NCBI RefSeq assembly: GCF_000425405.1
Contig: NZ_AUDJ01000023.1
Span: 1-64,000, forward strand
From: Ferrimonas kyonanensis DSM 18153
Lineage (GTDB): Bacteria > Pseudomonadota > Gammaproteobacteria > Enterobacterales > Shewanellaceae
Direction: 5' to 3'
DNA length: 64,000 nt
Positions 48,469 through 59,714 of this stretch are shown piece after piece (the first letter of the stretch is position 1; each line of letters starts with the position of its first letter). The translations under genes were made by a program, and so were the position numbers. Below the pieces are notes generated by a model. It was not told the DNA's origin. It did no database searches and was given only the letters and a program-made list of their open reading frames with translations.

Positions 48469-48837
48469 ATGCATCAACCTATGAAGTGGTTAAAGGTACT
48501 GGTGGTGATGGGGTCGGTCGGATGGCTTAGTGGCTGCAGTGAAGCCAATCAGGAGAGGGTAGACAGAGCCATGGACAACGCTCAGGCGGCGGCTCGGGTC
48601 ATTCTGGACAGCACCATCGAGGTGGCGCAGGTTTTGTGGCTGGAAGCGCAGCACCTGGGAGAGGATTCGTTGCAGCAGAGCCAGGCGATGACCGGTGAAG
48701 CGCAGTTGGCTCTGGAGCGGTGGCGGCCGCCACAATCGCCGGTGGACAAATACGCCGAGCGGGAAGTGGCGATGGCCAAGGCCCGGCCGGCAACGCCGTT
48801 AACCGGGGAAGCCGAGCCTGACGCTAGCCAAGATTGA
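48469..48837 (+). CDS. Small hypothetical lipoprotein
   Basis: 122 residues from the ATG at 48469, with GGAGGG 6-8 bases upstream. The N-terminus MKWLKVLVVMGSVGWLSGCSE is a lipoprotein signal with lipobox LSGC. The mature part is a single Ala/Gln/Glu-rich helix (about 40 residues, likely coiled coil) followed by a Pro-rich tail. It probably associates with the inner face of the outer membrane or with the inner membrane. The 3' end overlaps the convergent yfaE by 14 bases. Function unknown. Confidence 0.6.
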   Translation: MHQPMKWLKVLVVMGSVGWLSGCSEANQERVDRAMDNAQAAARVILDSTIEVAQVLWLEAQHLGEDSLQQSQAMTGEAQLALERWRPPQSPVDKYAEREVAMAKARPATPLTGEAEPDASQD

Positions 48838-49087
48838 GCTCGAGATCCGTTTCCGGGGCACAGCAGCAGGGCAAAATCTCACCGGGTTTGAGGAAGGCCA
48901 TGGGGGTGGTCAGGTAGCGGACGCTGCCGCTCACCAGGGTGGCCTTGCAGGCGCCGCAGTAGCCACTGCGGCACTCACTGTAGTGGCCGACGGATTCCAG
49001 GGCCTGAAGCAGGGTGGTGTGGTGACTGCCATGCTCCAGTTCCCGGCCGCCGTTGAGGCGGATTTTCCACAGTTTCAATCGTTGCAA
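48824..49087 (-). CDS. yfaE: 2Fe-2S ferredoxin maintaining class Ia ribonucleotide reductase
   Basis: 87 residues of plant-type ferredoxin fold. The cluster motif is CRSGYCGACK (C-x4-C-x2-C) near 40-49, with the fourth Cys in the ILPCCCAP stretch. It follows nrdB by three bases, the arrangement of E. coli nrdA-nrdB-yfaE, where YfaE reduces the NrdB diiron centre to regenerate the tyrosyl radical. It is cytoplasmic. Confidence 0.9.
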   Translation of the reverse strand: MQRLKLWKIRLNGGRELEHGSHHTTLLQALESVGHYSECRSGYCGACKATLVSGSVRYLTTPMAFLKPGEILPCCCAPETDLELNLG

Positions 49088-49090
49088 CCG

Positions 49091-50227
49091 TTACAGTTCG
49101 AACGAGGAGAACTCGTCCTGGTGGACTTCGTTCTTAATCTGGTTGGTTAGGTAGCTGCTGACCTCGACCTCTTGTGGCGCCACCTGAACGGCGTCACTCT
49201 CCAGCCACTTGCTCATCCACGGCAGCGGGTTGGAGCGCTTGTCAAAGATCGGGGCAAGCCCCAGAGCGCTCATGCGCTGGTTGGTGATGAATTCGACGTA
49301 ATCTTCGATGATCTTCTTATTCAGGCCCAGCATCGAGCCGTCTTTAAACAGGTAGGAGGCCCAGTCTTTCTCCTGCTCGGCGGCACGGCGGAAGATCTCC
49401 ACCGCTTCGCTGTGACACTCGATGGCGATTTCGGCCATCTCGTTGTCGTCCTGGTTGGTGGCCATCAGGTTGAGCATGTGTTGGGTGCCCACCAGGTGCA
49501 ACTGTTCATCACGGGCGATAAAGCGAATGATCTTGGCATTGCCCTCCATCACTTCCCGCTCGGCAAAGGCAAAGGAGCAGGCGAAGCTGACGTAGAAGCG
49601 CACCGCTTCCAGGACGTTGATGGACATCAGGCACAGGTACAGCTTCTTCTTCAACTCGCGGCGACTGAGGGTGAACTGCTCGCTGCCCACCTGATGCTGG
49701 CCTTCGCCAAACTGCTGATAGCGCTGGGTGTAGTCGATCAGGGCATCGTAGTACTTGGAGATGTCGTTGGCGCGTTTCTGAATTTCGCTGTTGGCGACGA
49801 TGTCGTCGAACACCACCCCGGGATCATTGACGATGTTGCGAATGATATGGGTGTAAGAGCGCGAGTGGATGGTCTCATAGAAAGACCAGGTCTCAATCCA
49901 GGTTTCCAACTCCGGCAGTGATACCAGCGGCAGCAGTGCCACATTGGGGCTGCGGCCCTGAATCGAGTCCAGCAGGGTCTGGTATTTCAGGTTCGACAGG
50001 AAGATGTGCTTTTCGTGTTCCGGCAGATCATTGAAGTCGATGCGATCCTGAGTGACGTCTACCTCTTCCGGGCGCCAGAAGAACGACAGCTGCTTTTCGA
50101 TCAGTTCTTCGAAGATCGGGTGTTTCTGTTGGTCGTAGCGGGCCACGTTCACCGGGTTGCCGAGGAACATCGGCTCTTTCAGGGCGTTGTTGGCTTCCCG
50201 TGAAAATGTGCTGTATCTGTGGGTCAT
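49091..50227 (-). CDS. nrdB: Class Ia ribonucleoside-diphosphate reductase, small subunit
   Basis: 378 residues (E. coli 376). [44 protein letters not shown] and [16 protein letters not shown] contain the Glu/His/Asp ligands of the diiron site and the region of the radical Tyr. The C-terminus ends [11 protein letters not shown], the acidic tail that docks to NrdA. It supplies the tyrosyl radical for aerobic dNTP synthesis. The gap to nrdA upstream is 49 bases with a small G/C-rich hairpin. Confidence 0.96.
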   Translation of the reverse strand: MTHRYSTFSREANNALKEPMFLGNPVNVARYDQQKHPIFEELIEKQLSFFWRPEEVDVTQDRIDFNDLPEHEKHIFLSNLKYQTLLDSIQGRSPNVALLPLVSLPELETWIETWSFYETIHSRSYTHIIRNIVNDPGVVFDDIVANSEIQKRANDISKYYDALIDYTQRYQQFGEGQHQVGSEQFTLSRRELKKKLYLCLMSINVLEAVRFYVSFACSFAFAEREVMEGNAKIIRFIARDEQLHLVGTQHMLNLMATNQDDNEMAEIAIECHSEAVEIFRRAAEQEKDWASYLFKDGSMLGLNKKIIEDYVEFITNQRMSALGLAPIFDKRSNPLPWMSKWLESDAVQVAPQEVEVSSYLTNQIKNEVHQDEFSSFEL

Positions 50228-50276
50228 AATCTTGTCCTATCCGTGGCAGCGCCCCGCCTGAGCGGGGCCCTGGCGG

Positions 50277-52553
50277 TTAAATCTTACAGGCGCCACCGGC
50301 GCAATCGTCGTCGCTGTCCGCTTTGCTCTGGGCGTCGGACTGGCCGTCACGGGTGTTCTGGTAGTACAGCGTCTTCAAGCCGTACTTGTACGCCAGCATC
50401 AGATCCTTGAGCAGCATGCCCATGGGCATCTTATTGTCCTCATAGCGGGACGGATCGTAGTTGGTGTTGGCAGAGATGGCCTGGTCGACGAACTTCTGCA
50501 TGATCCCCACCAGTTGCAGGTAACCGGTGTTGCTGGGAATGTCCCACAGCAGCTCGTAGTTGCTCTTGAGGGTGTCGATGCCCGGCACCACCTGCTTCAT
50601 GATGCCATCTTTGGAGCCTTTGACACTCACCAGTCCCCGAGGGGGCTCGATGCCGTTGGTGGCATTGGAAATCTGCGAGCTGGTCTCCGACGGCATCAGC
50701 GCCGACAGGGTGGAGTTGCGCAGGCCGTGCTCAACGATGCTGGCGCGCAGGCCGTCCCAATCCAGATGCAGCGGCTCGTCGCAGATCTCATCGATGGCGT
50801 CTTTGTAGCTGTCGATGGGCAGGATTCCCTGAGAGTAGGTGGTCTCATTGAACCCCGGGCAAGCTCCTTGCTCGATGGCCAGCTCGTTGGAGGCCTTGAG
50901 CAGGTAGTACTGAATCGCTTCAAAGGTTTTGTGGGTCAGGTTGTTGCCGCTGCCATCGGAGTAGCGGGCGCCATTTTTGGCCAGGTAGTAGGCGTAGTTG
51001 ATGACGCCAATCCCCAGGGTGCGGCGCTTCATGGAACCAAGCTCGGCCGCCGGTACCGGGTAGTCCTGATAGTCCAGCAGGCTGTCCAGTGCCCGCACCG
51101 CCAGGGACGCCAGCTCTTCGAGTTCGTCGAGGCTGTCGATGGCACCCAGGTTGAACGCCGACAGGGTGCACAGGGCAATCTCACCGTCGGTGTCGTTGAG
51201 GTGCTTGAGTGGCTTGGTGGGCAGGGCGATCTCCAGGCACAGGTTGGATTGCTTCACCGGGGCCACTTTCGGGTCGAACGGGCTGTGGGTGTTGCAGTGA
51301 TCCACGTGCTGAATGTAGATGCGGCCGGTGGAGGCACGTTCCTGCATCAGCAGGCTGAACAGGGCCACCGCCTTGACGGTCTTACGGCGAATGCTGCTGT
51401 CGGCTTCGTACTGGCAGTACAGGCGCTCAAACTCTTGCTGGTCGGCAAAGAAGGCGTCGTACAGACCGGGCACGTCCGAAGGGGAAAACAGGCTGATGTC
51501 GCCACCATCCAGCAGGCGCTGATACAGGGTGCGGTTGATCTGAACCCCGTAATCCAGGTGACGGATGCGGTTGGCGTCGGTGCCGCGGTTGTTCTTCAGT
51601 ACCAGCAGCTCTTCCGCTTCCAGGTGCCACAAGGGGTAGAACAGGGTCGCTGCACCGCCGCGCACGCCGCCTTGAGAGCAGGATTTGACCGCGGTCTGGA
51701 AATGCTTATAGAACGGCAGGCAGCCGGTGTGGAAGGCTTCGCCGCCGCGAATCGGGCTGCCCAGGGCGCGAATGTTGCCGCCGTTGATGCCGATGCCGGC
51801 CCGCTGGCTGACATAATTGACGATGGCCGCTGAGGTGGCGTTGATGGAGTCGAGGCTGTCGCCACACTCGATCAGCACACAGGAGCTGAACTGCCGGGTC
51901 GGGGTGCGCACACCGGACATGATCGGTGTGGGCAGCGAGATCTTGAACTTGGAGGTGGCGTCGTAGAACCGCTTGACGTAGTCCAGGCGGCTGGCCTTCG
52001 GGTAGTTGGCAAACAGACAGGCCGCCACCAGCATGTACAGGAACTGGGCGCTCTCGAACACTTCGCCGGTGACCCGGTTCTGCACCAGGTATTTGCCTTC
52101 CAGCTGCTTGACCGCCGCGTAGGAGAAGTCCATGTCGCGCCAGTGATCGAGGTGCTCGTTCAGCTCATTGAGTTCGTCGCGGCTGTAATCCTGAAGAATG
52201 TGCTGGTCGTAACGGCCCAGCTCCACCATCTTACTGACGTGGTCGTACAGGTGCGGCGGCTCGAATTGACCGTAGGCCTTCTTACGCAGGTGGAACACCG
52301 CCAGGCGCGCGGCCAGGTACTGGTAGTCCGGGGTCTCTTCACTGATGAGGTCTGCAGCGGCTTTGATGATGGTTTCGTGAATCGCTTCGGTCTCGATGCC
52401 ATCGAAGAAGTGGATGTGACTGGCCAGCTCTACCTGAGAGACCGAGACGTTATCCAGATCCTGGGCTGCCCAATAGATCACCCGATGGATCTTATCGAGA
52501 TCGAGGGGCTCCTTTTTGCCGCTGCGTTTGGTAATGAGCAGATTTTTATTCAT
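50277..52553 (-). CDS. nrdA: Class Ia ribonucleoside-diphosphate reductase, large subunit
   Basis: 758 residues from the ATG at 52553 (MNKNLLITKRSG); an upstream in-frame ATG at 52580 is less likely. The ATP-cone domain (about 1-95) gives dATP inhibition. The active-site cysteines are in FSSCVLIECGDS and QSNLCLEIALP, and the C-terminal redox pair is in DCAGGACKI. It reduces NDPs to dNDPs with NrdB, using thioredoxin or glutaredoxin. NrdR-like and DnaA-box-like sequences lie upstream. Confidence 0.97.
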   Translation of the reverse strand: MNKNLLITKRSGKKEPLDLDKIHRVIYWAAQDLDNVSVSQVELASHIHFFDGIETEAIHETIIKAAADLISEETPDYQYLAARLAVFHLRKKAYGQFEPPHLYDHVSKMVELGRYDQHILQDYSRDELNELNEHLDHWRDMDFSYAAVKQLEGKYLVQNRVTGEVFESAQFLYMLVAACLFANYPKASRLDYVKRFYDATSKFKISLPTPIMSGVRTPTRQFSSCVLIECGDSLDSINATSAAIVNYVSQRAGIGINGGNIRALGSPIRGGEAFHTGCLPFYKHFQTAVKSCSQGGVRGGAATLFYPLWHLEAEELLVLKNNRGTDANRIRHLDYGVQINRTLYQRLLDGGDISLFSPSDVPGLYDAFFADQQEFERLYCQYEADSSIRRKTVKAVALFSLLMQERASTGRIYIQHVDHCNTHSPFDPKVAPVKQSNLCLEIALPTKPLKHLNDTDGEIALCTLSAFNLGAIDSLDELEELASLAVRALDSLLDYQDYPVPAAELGSMKRRTLGIGVINYAYYLAKNGARYSDGSGNNLTHKTFEAIQYYLLKASNELAIEQGACPGFNETTYSQGILPIDSYKDAIDEICDEPLHLDWDGLRASIVEHGLRNSTLSALMPSETSSQISNATNGIEPPRGLVSVKGSKDGIMKQVVPGIDTLKSNYELLWDIPSNTGYLQLVGIMQKFVDQAISANTNYDPSRYEDNKMPMGMLLKDLMLAYKYGLKTLYYQNTRDGQSDAQSKADSDDDCAGGACKI

Positions 52554-52657
52554 CGTTGAGTATCGACGTGCGAACAACACAGTCGCAATGGACTGAAGGC
52601 ACGTCTCATGTCCTTAATGTAAGTACTTGAGATGATAATCACCGGTCAGACCGGCGA

Positions 52658-52673
52658 TCCCCGACGTTAGTGT
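52658..52673 (-). promoter_or_regulatory. Weak NrdR-like box upstream of nrdA
   Basis: Only the right half (TTAGTGT) fits the consensus well; it lies 32 bp centre to centre from the stronger box. Supported mainly by spacing. Confidence 0.35.
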
Positions 52674-52689
52674 TCTTTTTTATTATCGG

Positions 52690-52705
52690 ACACTACATGT
52701 AGTAG
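52690..52705 (-). promoter_or_regulatory. NrdR box upstream of nrdA
   Basis: Core CTACATGTAG (52693-52702) is a perfect palindrome matching eight of ten core positions of the NrdR consensus, within ACTACATGTAGT. Confidence 0.6.
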
Positions 52706-52763
52706 CGCCAATGGGATGATCTACAAGATAAGCCGGTTTTGGGGAATGCGCAAGGCCCTCGAA

Positions 52764-52795
52764 TGTGGGCAAATTGTGGGTAACTGTGTGAATAA
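52764..52795 (-). promoter_or_regulatory. Cluster of DnaA-box-like sequences upstream of nrdA
   Basis: On the minus strand, TTATTCACA (52787-52795) fits TTWTNCACA; TTACCCACA (52775-52783) and TTGCCCACA (52764-52772) are one or two bases off, spaced 11-12 bp. DnaA regulates nrdAB in E. coli, so a similar link to replication initiation is plausible. Confidence 0.5.
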
Positions 52796-52871
52796 CCGCA
52801 GCCAGAAAAGGGCCAGCTTCGTGGAACCTGCACCAGCATTGCGCTGACAGAAAAGCAACCCCTTTTTCGAC

Positions 52872-52905
52872 AAAAAAAAGGCACCGGAAAAAAATTTCCA
52901 GCGCC
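52872..52905 (-). terminator. Terminator of the HAD phosphatase gene
   Basis: On the minus strand, GGCGCTGGAAA and TTTCCGGTGCC pair (11 bp with two wobbles) around TTTT and are followed by eight T. Confidence 0.85.
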
Positions 52906-52916
52906 GGTTTGTGTGG

Positions 52917-53597
52917 CTATTTTTGAGCCAGATCACGGACCAGATCAAACAGATCGTCGGGTCGATCGCAACGATGGCTGGCGGGCCATTCGTGGGCTCG
53001 GTCTTCGGGACTGATGTAGCCCCACAGGGCGGCGACGCTGATCATGCCGGCGTGGTTGGCGGCCACCATATCCCGTTCGGCGTCGCCCACATACAGGATC
53101 TGCTCCGGGGCTACCCCCATCTCGTCCGCCGCCTTCAGCAGCGGCGCCGGATGCGGCTTGGATACCGGCAGGGTGTCACCGCCCACCAGGCTGACGCTGG
53201 CGGCCATGCTCGGCTGCTGTTGCAGCAACTGCCTGGCCAGGCCTTCCGGCTTGTTGGTGACAATGCCCCAGGGCAACTGCAACTGCGCCAGCAGACTCAG
53301 CATCCGTTCGATGCCGTCGTAGGGGCGAGTGTGCTCGCTGATGTTGTCGGCGTAGGCGGCCAGCAAGACTTCACGCAACGGCGTGATATCGGTGCGCTCG
53401 AAGGTGTCCTCTCCCAAGGCCGCCTTCAGCAACCCGCGGCTGCCATGGCTGGTGTACAGGTAGGCCTGTTCCCGGCTGAGGCCAGGGTAGCCAAACTGGG
53501 CCAGGGCCACATTGGCGGCCTGGCCAAGATCCAAAGCGGTATCCAGCAGGGTGCCGTCGAGATCAAAGAGTAGGGCTTTCACTTCCTTGGTTTTCAT
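52917..53597 (-). CDS. HAD-family phosphatase, phosphoglycolate phosphatase / MupP-like
   Basis: 226 residues. HAD motif I LLFDLDGTLLDTA (9-21) has both catalytic Asp; motif II is GIVTNKP; motif III Lys lies in KPHPAP; motif IV is YVGDAERDMVAANHAG. This is the Gph subfamily. It begins inside the 3' end of ubiG (35-base overlap), the same ubiG-HAD pairing that in Pseudomonas encodes MupP (N-acetylmuramic acid 6-phosphate phosphatase). Gph (2-phosphoglycolate) and MupP cannot be separated from this sequence alone. A strong terminator follows. Confidence 0.85.
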   Translation of the reverse strand: MKTKEVKALLFDLDGTLLDTALDLGQAANVALAQFGYPGLSREQAYLYTSHGSRGLLKAALGEDTFERTDITPLREVLLAAYADNISEHTRPYDGIERMLSLLAQLQLPWGIVTNKPEGLARQLLQQQPSMAASVSLVGGDTLPVSKPHPAPLLKAADEMGVAPEQILYVGDAERDMVAANHAGMISVAALWGYISPEDRAHEWPASHRCDRPDDLFDLVRDLAQK

Positions 53598-54300
53598 CTG
53601 GTTTCACCGCGTGAATCATGTAGTTGATGTCCATCCGGTTGGACAATTTAAAGGTTTCGGTCAGCGGGTTGTAGAGCACGCCGTCGGCGTGAGCGACCCG
53701 CAGTCCTGCCTGTTCGCACCAGCGGATCAGCTGTGACGGTCGCAGGAACTTTTTATAATCGTGGGTGCCCTTGGGCAGGACCTTAACGATGTGCTCGGCG
53801 CCAACGATGGTGGTCAGGTAAGCCAGTGGGGTCTTGTTGATGGTGGACAGGTACAGGTGGCCGCCGGGTTTGACCATGGCGGCACAGGCGCGAATCACCG
53901 ACTCCGGATCAGGAACGTGTTCCAGCATCTCCATGCAGGTCACCACCTCGTAGTGACCGGCTTTATGCTCGGCATGGGCTTCGGCGGTGCATAACTGGTA
54001 GTTGATATCCAGTTCGCTTTCCAGCGCGTGCAGGCGCGCCACCTCTACCGGCTCCTCGCCCATGTCCAAACCGGTGGCCTGGGCACCGGCCTTGGCCATG
54101 GCCTCGGTCAGCAGACCGCCACCACAGCCCACATCCAGCACCTGCTTGCCGTACAAGCCGTCGGCGTGTCGCTCGATGTAACCGGCGCGCAGGGGGTTGA
54201 GTTGATGCAGGGGTTTGGAATGACCTTGCGGATCCCACCAGGTGGTCGCCAGTTTTTCAAATTTGCCGACTTCAACGGGATCAACGTTCGACTGCTGCAT
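53563..54300 (-). CDS. ubiG: Ubiquinone biosynthesis O-methyltransferase
   Basis: 245 residues (E. coli 240). KFEKLATTWWDPQGHSKPLHQLNPLR, SAM motif VLDVGCGGG (54-62), CMEMLEHVPDPESV, and the C-terminal GTHDYKKF, YNPLTETFKL and NYMIHA blocks match UbiG closely. It performs both O-methylations of the ubiquinone ring, at the membrane surface. Its position directly upstream of, and divergent from, gyrA is the conserved gammaproteobacterial arrangement, which marks it as the orthologue, in contrast to the UbiG-like copy at 9113-9880. Confidence 0.95.
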   Translation of the reverse strand: MQQSNVDPVEVGKFEKLATTWWDPQGHSKPLHQLNPLRAGYIERHADGLYGKQVLDVGCGGGLLTEAMAKAGAQATGLDMGEEPVEVARLHALESELDINYQLCTAEAHAEHKAGHYEVVTCMEMLEHVPDPESVIRACAAMVKPGGHLYLSTINKTPLAYLTTIVGAEHIVKVLPKGTHDYKKFLRPSQLIRWCEQAGLRVAHADGVLYNPLTETFKLSNRMDINYMIHAVKPDENQGSESPTL

Positions 54301-54657
54301 TCTCTGTCCTTTTTATCTTGCCTGCAGGGGTTCTGGTGAGATTGTGTGCCGAAGCACCTCGCTGCAACCACAGAACCGATTGAGTGGGTCCAGTATACGC
54401 CGACAGGGGTTGAAGAGAAAACCACTAAAGCGGCCGGAAAATGTCAAAACTACTGGTTAAAATTGCGTCATTCACTCATTGGAGACCGCCAGTTTGAGTG
54501 AAAAATGGCCACTTATAAGTCGTTGTTTATCAGGATAAGAAACGCCACTTTCCAATCGCTTTGACTGTGTTAAAATGTTCAATCACCGTTTTTACCGGCT
54601 TGGCCGGGGCGACTGGAACCGAGGTTTCAGGGCGCTATTTAGGGACAACATCTGTCT
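54301..54657. promoter_or_regulatory. Divergent ubiG / gyrA promoter region
   Basis: 357 bases without a gene. A -10-like TAAAAT (54571-54576) with TTTCCA 16 bases upstream could be the gyrA promoter, 80 bases before its start. The ubiG promoter must lie nearer 54320-54420 but is not clear. The region is relatively AT-rich near 54470-54600, as supercoiling-sensitive gyrase promoters often are (inference). Confidence 0.4.
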
Positions 54658-57297
<2,640 letters not shown>

Positions 57298-57324
57298 CTT
57301 CCTGCTGGGGTTTTCGACCTGATA

Positions 57325-57350
57325 ACGGACGCTTCGGCGTCCGTTTTTTT
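57325..57350 (+). terminator. Terminator of gyrA
   Basis: ACGGACGC-TTCG-GCGTCCGT, a UUCG tetraloop hairpin followed by six more T. Confidence 0.9.
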
Positions 57351-57473
57351 ATGCCTGCGGCACCAAAAAGGTGGCGCTGTGGCTGGCGGTTATGGGGTTA
57401 TCGATTATTTTTCATCGCGCTGGCGTCCATGTTGGTGTTAAATGGCTGTTTTAGCAGTTAGGGATTGAGAACA

Positions 57474-58538
57474 ATGACCGTATACAACTTCTGCGCCGGT
57501 CCGGCGATGTTACCCACTGATGTGATGGCTAAGGCTCAGGCCGAGTTGCTGGATTTTCAGGGGTTGGGGGTATCGGTTATGGAGCTCAGTCACCGTTCGT
57601 CATCCTTTATGGCGGTGGCCGAAGCCGCCGAGGCCAACCTGCGCCAGCTGATGAACATCGGCGACGACTACGCAGTGTTGTTTACCCATGGCGGTGCCCG
57701 GGCTCATTTCTCTGCCATTCCCCAGAACCTGGTGGCCGCCGGTGCCAAGGTGGATTACCTCATCAGTGGCCAGTGGTCTGCCGGGGCGGCCAAAGAAGCG
57801 GCCAAGTACGCCAGCGTCAACGCCATCGACCTGCGCGACGGCGGTGGCCTGGATCTCAGCCGCCTCAGCCAGGCCGGCGAGGGCGAGTACCTGCATTATT
57901 GCCCTAATGAAACCGTCGACGGGGTGGCGATGTTCGATGAGCCGGTCACCGATAAGCCACTGATCGCCGATTACTCCTCCTGCATTCTCGGGCGCCATAT
58001 CGATGTCAGTAAATACGGCCTGATCTACGCCGGTGCCCAGAAAAACATCGGTCCGGCGGGGCTGGCGATCGTGATCGTGCGCCGGGACTTGCTCGGTGAG
58101 GGGCAGCCGCAGTTGCCGTCGATCCTCAACTACCGGTTGCTGGATGACAACGGCTCCATGTACAACACCCCGCCAACGTTTGCCTGGTACCTGGCCGGGG
58201 AGGTGTTTAAGTGGCTGCAGCACCAGGGCGGTGTCGACGCCATGGCCGAGGTGAACCGGGCCAAGGCAGCCCTGCTGTATGATTTTATTGACAGCAGCGG
58301 CTTCTACCAAAACCGGGTTCAGCCGAGCCATCGCAGTGAGATGAATGTACCTTTCCAATTGACCGATGCCAGCCTGGACGGCGCGTTTCTTGCCCAGGCG
58401 GAGCAGGCCGGATTGATGGCGTTGAAAGGGCACCGCAGTGTGGGCGGTATGCGGGCCAGCATCTACAATGCCATGCCACTGGAGGGCGTCCAGGCCCTGG
58501 TCGACTTTATGAAGCAGTTTGAAAGCGACAACCGATAA
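57474..58538 (+). CDS. serC: Phosphoserine aminotransferase
   Basis: 354 residues from the ATG at 57474, with GGGA 7 bases upstream; a TTG three codons earlier is less likely. [10 protein letters not shown] at the start, [12 protein letters not shown] near 36, and the PLP-lysine block [13 protein letters not shown] (Lys near 190) are standard SerC features. It converts 3-phosphohydroxypyruvate to phosphoserine with glutamate and also serves pyridoxal phosphate synthesis. hisC follows after 17 bases, so the two are probably one transcript; the conserved gyrA-serC-hisC-aroA order is seen in many gammaproteobacteria. Confidence 0.97.
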   Translation: MTVYNFCAGPAMLPTDVMAKAQAELLDFQGLGVSVMELSHRSSSFMAVAEAAEANLRQLMNIGDDYAVLFTHGGARAHFSAIPQNLVAAGAKVDYLISGQWSAGAAKEAAKYASVNAIDLRDGGGLDLSRLSQAGEGEYLHYCPNETVDGVAMFDEPVTDKPLIADYSSCILGRHIDVSKYGLIYAGAQKNIGPAGLAIVIVRRDLLGEGQPQLPSILNYRLLDDNGSMYNTPPTFAWYLAGEVFKWLQHQGGVDAMAEVNRAKAALLYDFIDSSGFYQNRVQPSHRSEMNVPFQLTDASLDGAFLAQAEQAGLMALKGHRSVGGMRASIYNAMPLEGVQALVDFMKQFESDNR

Positions 58539-58555
58539 CTACAAGGGAGAACGTT

Positions 58556-59653
58556 TTGTCACTTGATCTATTATCTATGGCCAACCCCGGTGTGGATGGC
58601 CTGATGCCCTATCAGCCAGGCAAGCCCACCGAGGAGCTGGAGCGGGAACTGGGGATTGGCGACATCGTCAAGCTGGCGTCCAACGAGAACCCGTTGGGCC
58701 TGAGCCCCAAGGCGCGTCAGGCCATCGAGGCCGCCACCGCCGAGTTGTGCCGTTACCCGGATGCCAACGGGTTCTACCTGAAACAGAAGCTGGCGCAAAA
58801 ACTTCACTGCAGCAGTGACCAGATCACCCTGGGTAACGGTTCCAATGAGGTGCTGGAGATTCTGTTCCGCACCTTCGTCGGCGCCGAGGATGAGGTGATC
58901 TTCGATGCCCATGCCTTTATCGTCTATCAGTTGCTGACTCAGTCCTGCGGCGCCACCGCCGTCAAGACCGCGGCCAAAGAGTGGGGCCACGATCTGGAGG
59001 CGATGCTGGCGGCGATTACCGAGCGCACCAAGCTGATTTGCATCGCCAACCCCAACAATCCGACCGGCACCTTCCTGGCGCCGCAGCAACTGGCTGAGTT
59101 TATGGCCCGAGTGCCGGAGCGGGTGCTGGTGGTATTGGATGAGGCCTATTACGAGTATCTGAAGGCCGACCAGCGCGCCGACAGCATCGGTTGGCTGGCC
59201 CAGTATCCGAACCTGATGGTCAGTCGTACCTTCTCTAAGGCCTACGGTCTGGCCGGACTGCGGGTCGGCTACCTGGTGGCGTCCAGCGCCATCACCGATC
59301 TGTTGAACCGGGTGCGGGAGCCGTTCAATAACAACTCGCTGGCCCTGGCGGCGGCCGAGGCGGTGCTGGATGATGGCGAATACCTGGCCGCAGGCATCGC
59401 CCTCAATGAGCGTGAGATGGCTCGGTTGCAAGGCTATTTTGACCAGCGCGGCATTCGTTACATTCCCAGTGTCGCCAACTTCATTACCATCGAAGTGGGC
59501 GCCGCCGGTGAGATTTATGAGGCTCTGCTGAAAAAAGGGGTGATAGTGCGCCCCATTGCGGGGTATGGTATGCCTTCTCACCTGCGTGTCAGCATCGGTC
59601 TGGAGTCTGAAAACTCCCGATTTATGGACGCGTTGGATGAGATACTGGCCTAA
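58556..59653 (+). CDS. hisC: Histidinol-phosphate aminotransferase (HisC2 type)
   Basis: 365 residues from a TTG with AAGGGAGA 7 bases upstream; an internal ATG at residue 8 is a weaker alternative. KLASNENPLG near 39, FIVYQLLTQSCGA, CIANPNNPTGTF near 161, VLDEAYYEY and the PLP lysine in SRTFSKAYGLAGLRVGY (Lys228) are the class I/II aminotransferase HisC marks. It transaminates imidazole acetol-phosphate in histidine synthesis and, in this serC-hisC-aroA context, may also act on aromatic keto acids. A terminator hairpin follows directly, only 19 bases before aroA. Confidence 0.95.
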   Translation: MSLDLLSMANPGVDGLMPYQPGKPTEELERELGIGDIVKLASNENPLGLSPKARQAIEAATAELCRYPDANGFYLKQKLAQKLHCSSDQITLGNGSNEVLEILFRTFVGAEDEVIFDAHAFIVYQLLTQSCGATAVKTAAKEWGHDLEAMLAAITERTKLICIANPNNPTGTFLAPQQLAEFMARVPERVLVVLDEAYYEYLKADQRADSIGWLAQYPNLMVSRTFSKAYGLAGLRVGYLVASSAITDLLNRVREPFNNNSLALAAAEAVLDDGEYLAAGIALNEREMARLQGYFDQRGIRYIPSVANFITIEVGAAGEIYEALLKKGVIVRPIAGYGMPSHLRVSIGLESENSRFMDALDEILA

Positions 59654-59669
59654 ATGAATTGAACGTTTG

Positions 59670-59695
59670 AAAAGGGGCCGCTGCGGCCCCTTTTT
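59670..59695 (+). terminator. Terminator hairpin between hisC and aroA
   Basis: AAAAGGGGCCG-CTG-CGGCCCCTTTT plus one more T. It ends 20 bases before the aroA start, too close for a separate aroA promoter downstream of it, so it may act as attenuator or processing site. Confidence 0.75.
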
Positions 59696-59714
59696 ATTGT
59701 GGGGAAGAAGAGTC

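Larger units (their letters stand above)
52554..52916. other. Promoter region of nrdA and terminator of the HAD gene
   Basis: This 363-base gap holds two NrdR-like boxes (52658-52673, 52690-52705), three DnaA-box-like sequences (52764-52795) and the strong terminator of the upstream minus-strand gene (52872-52905). No gene is seen in it. Confidence 0.6.
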
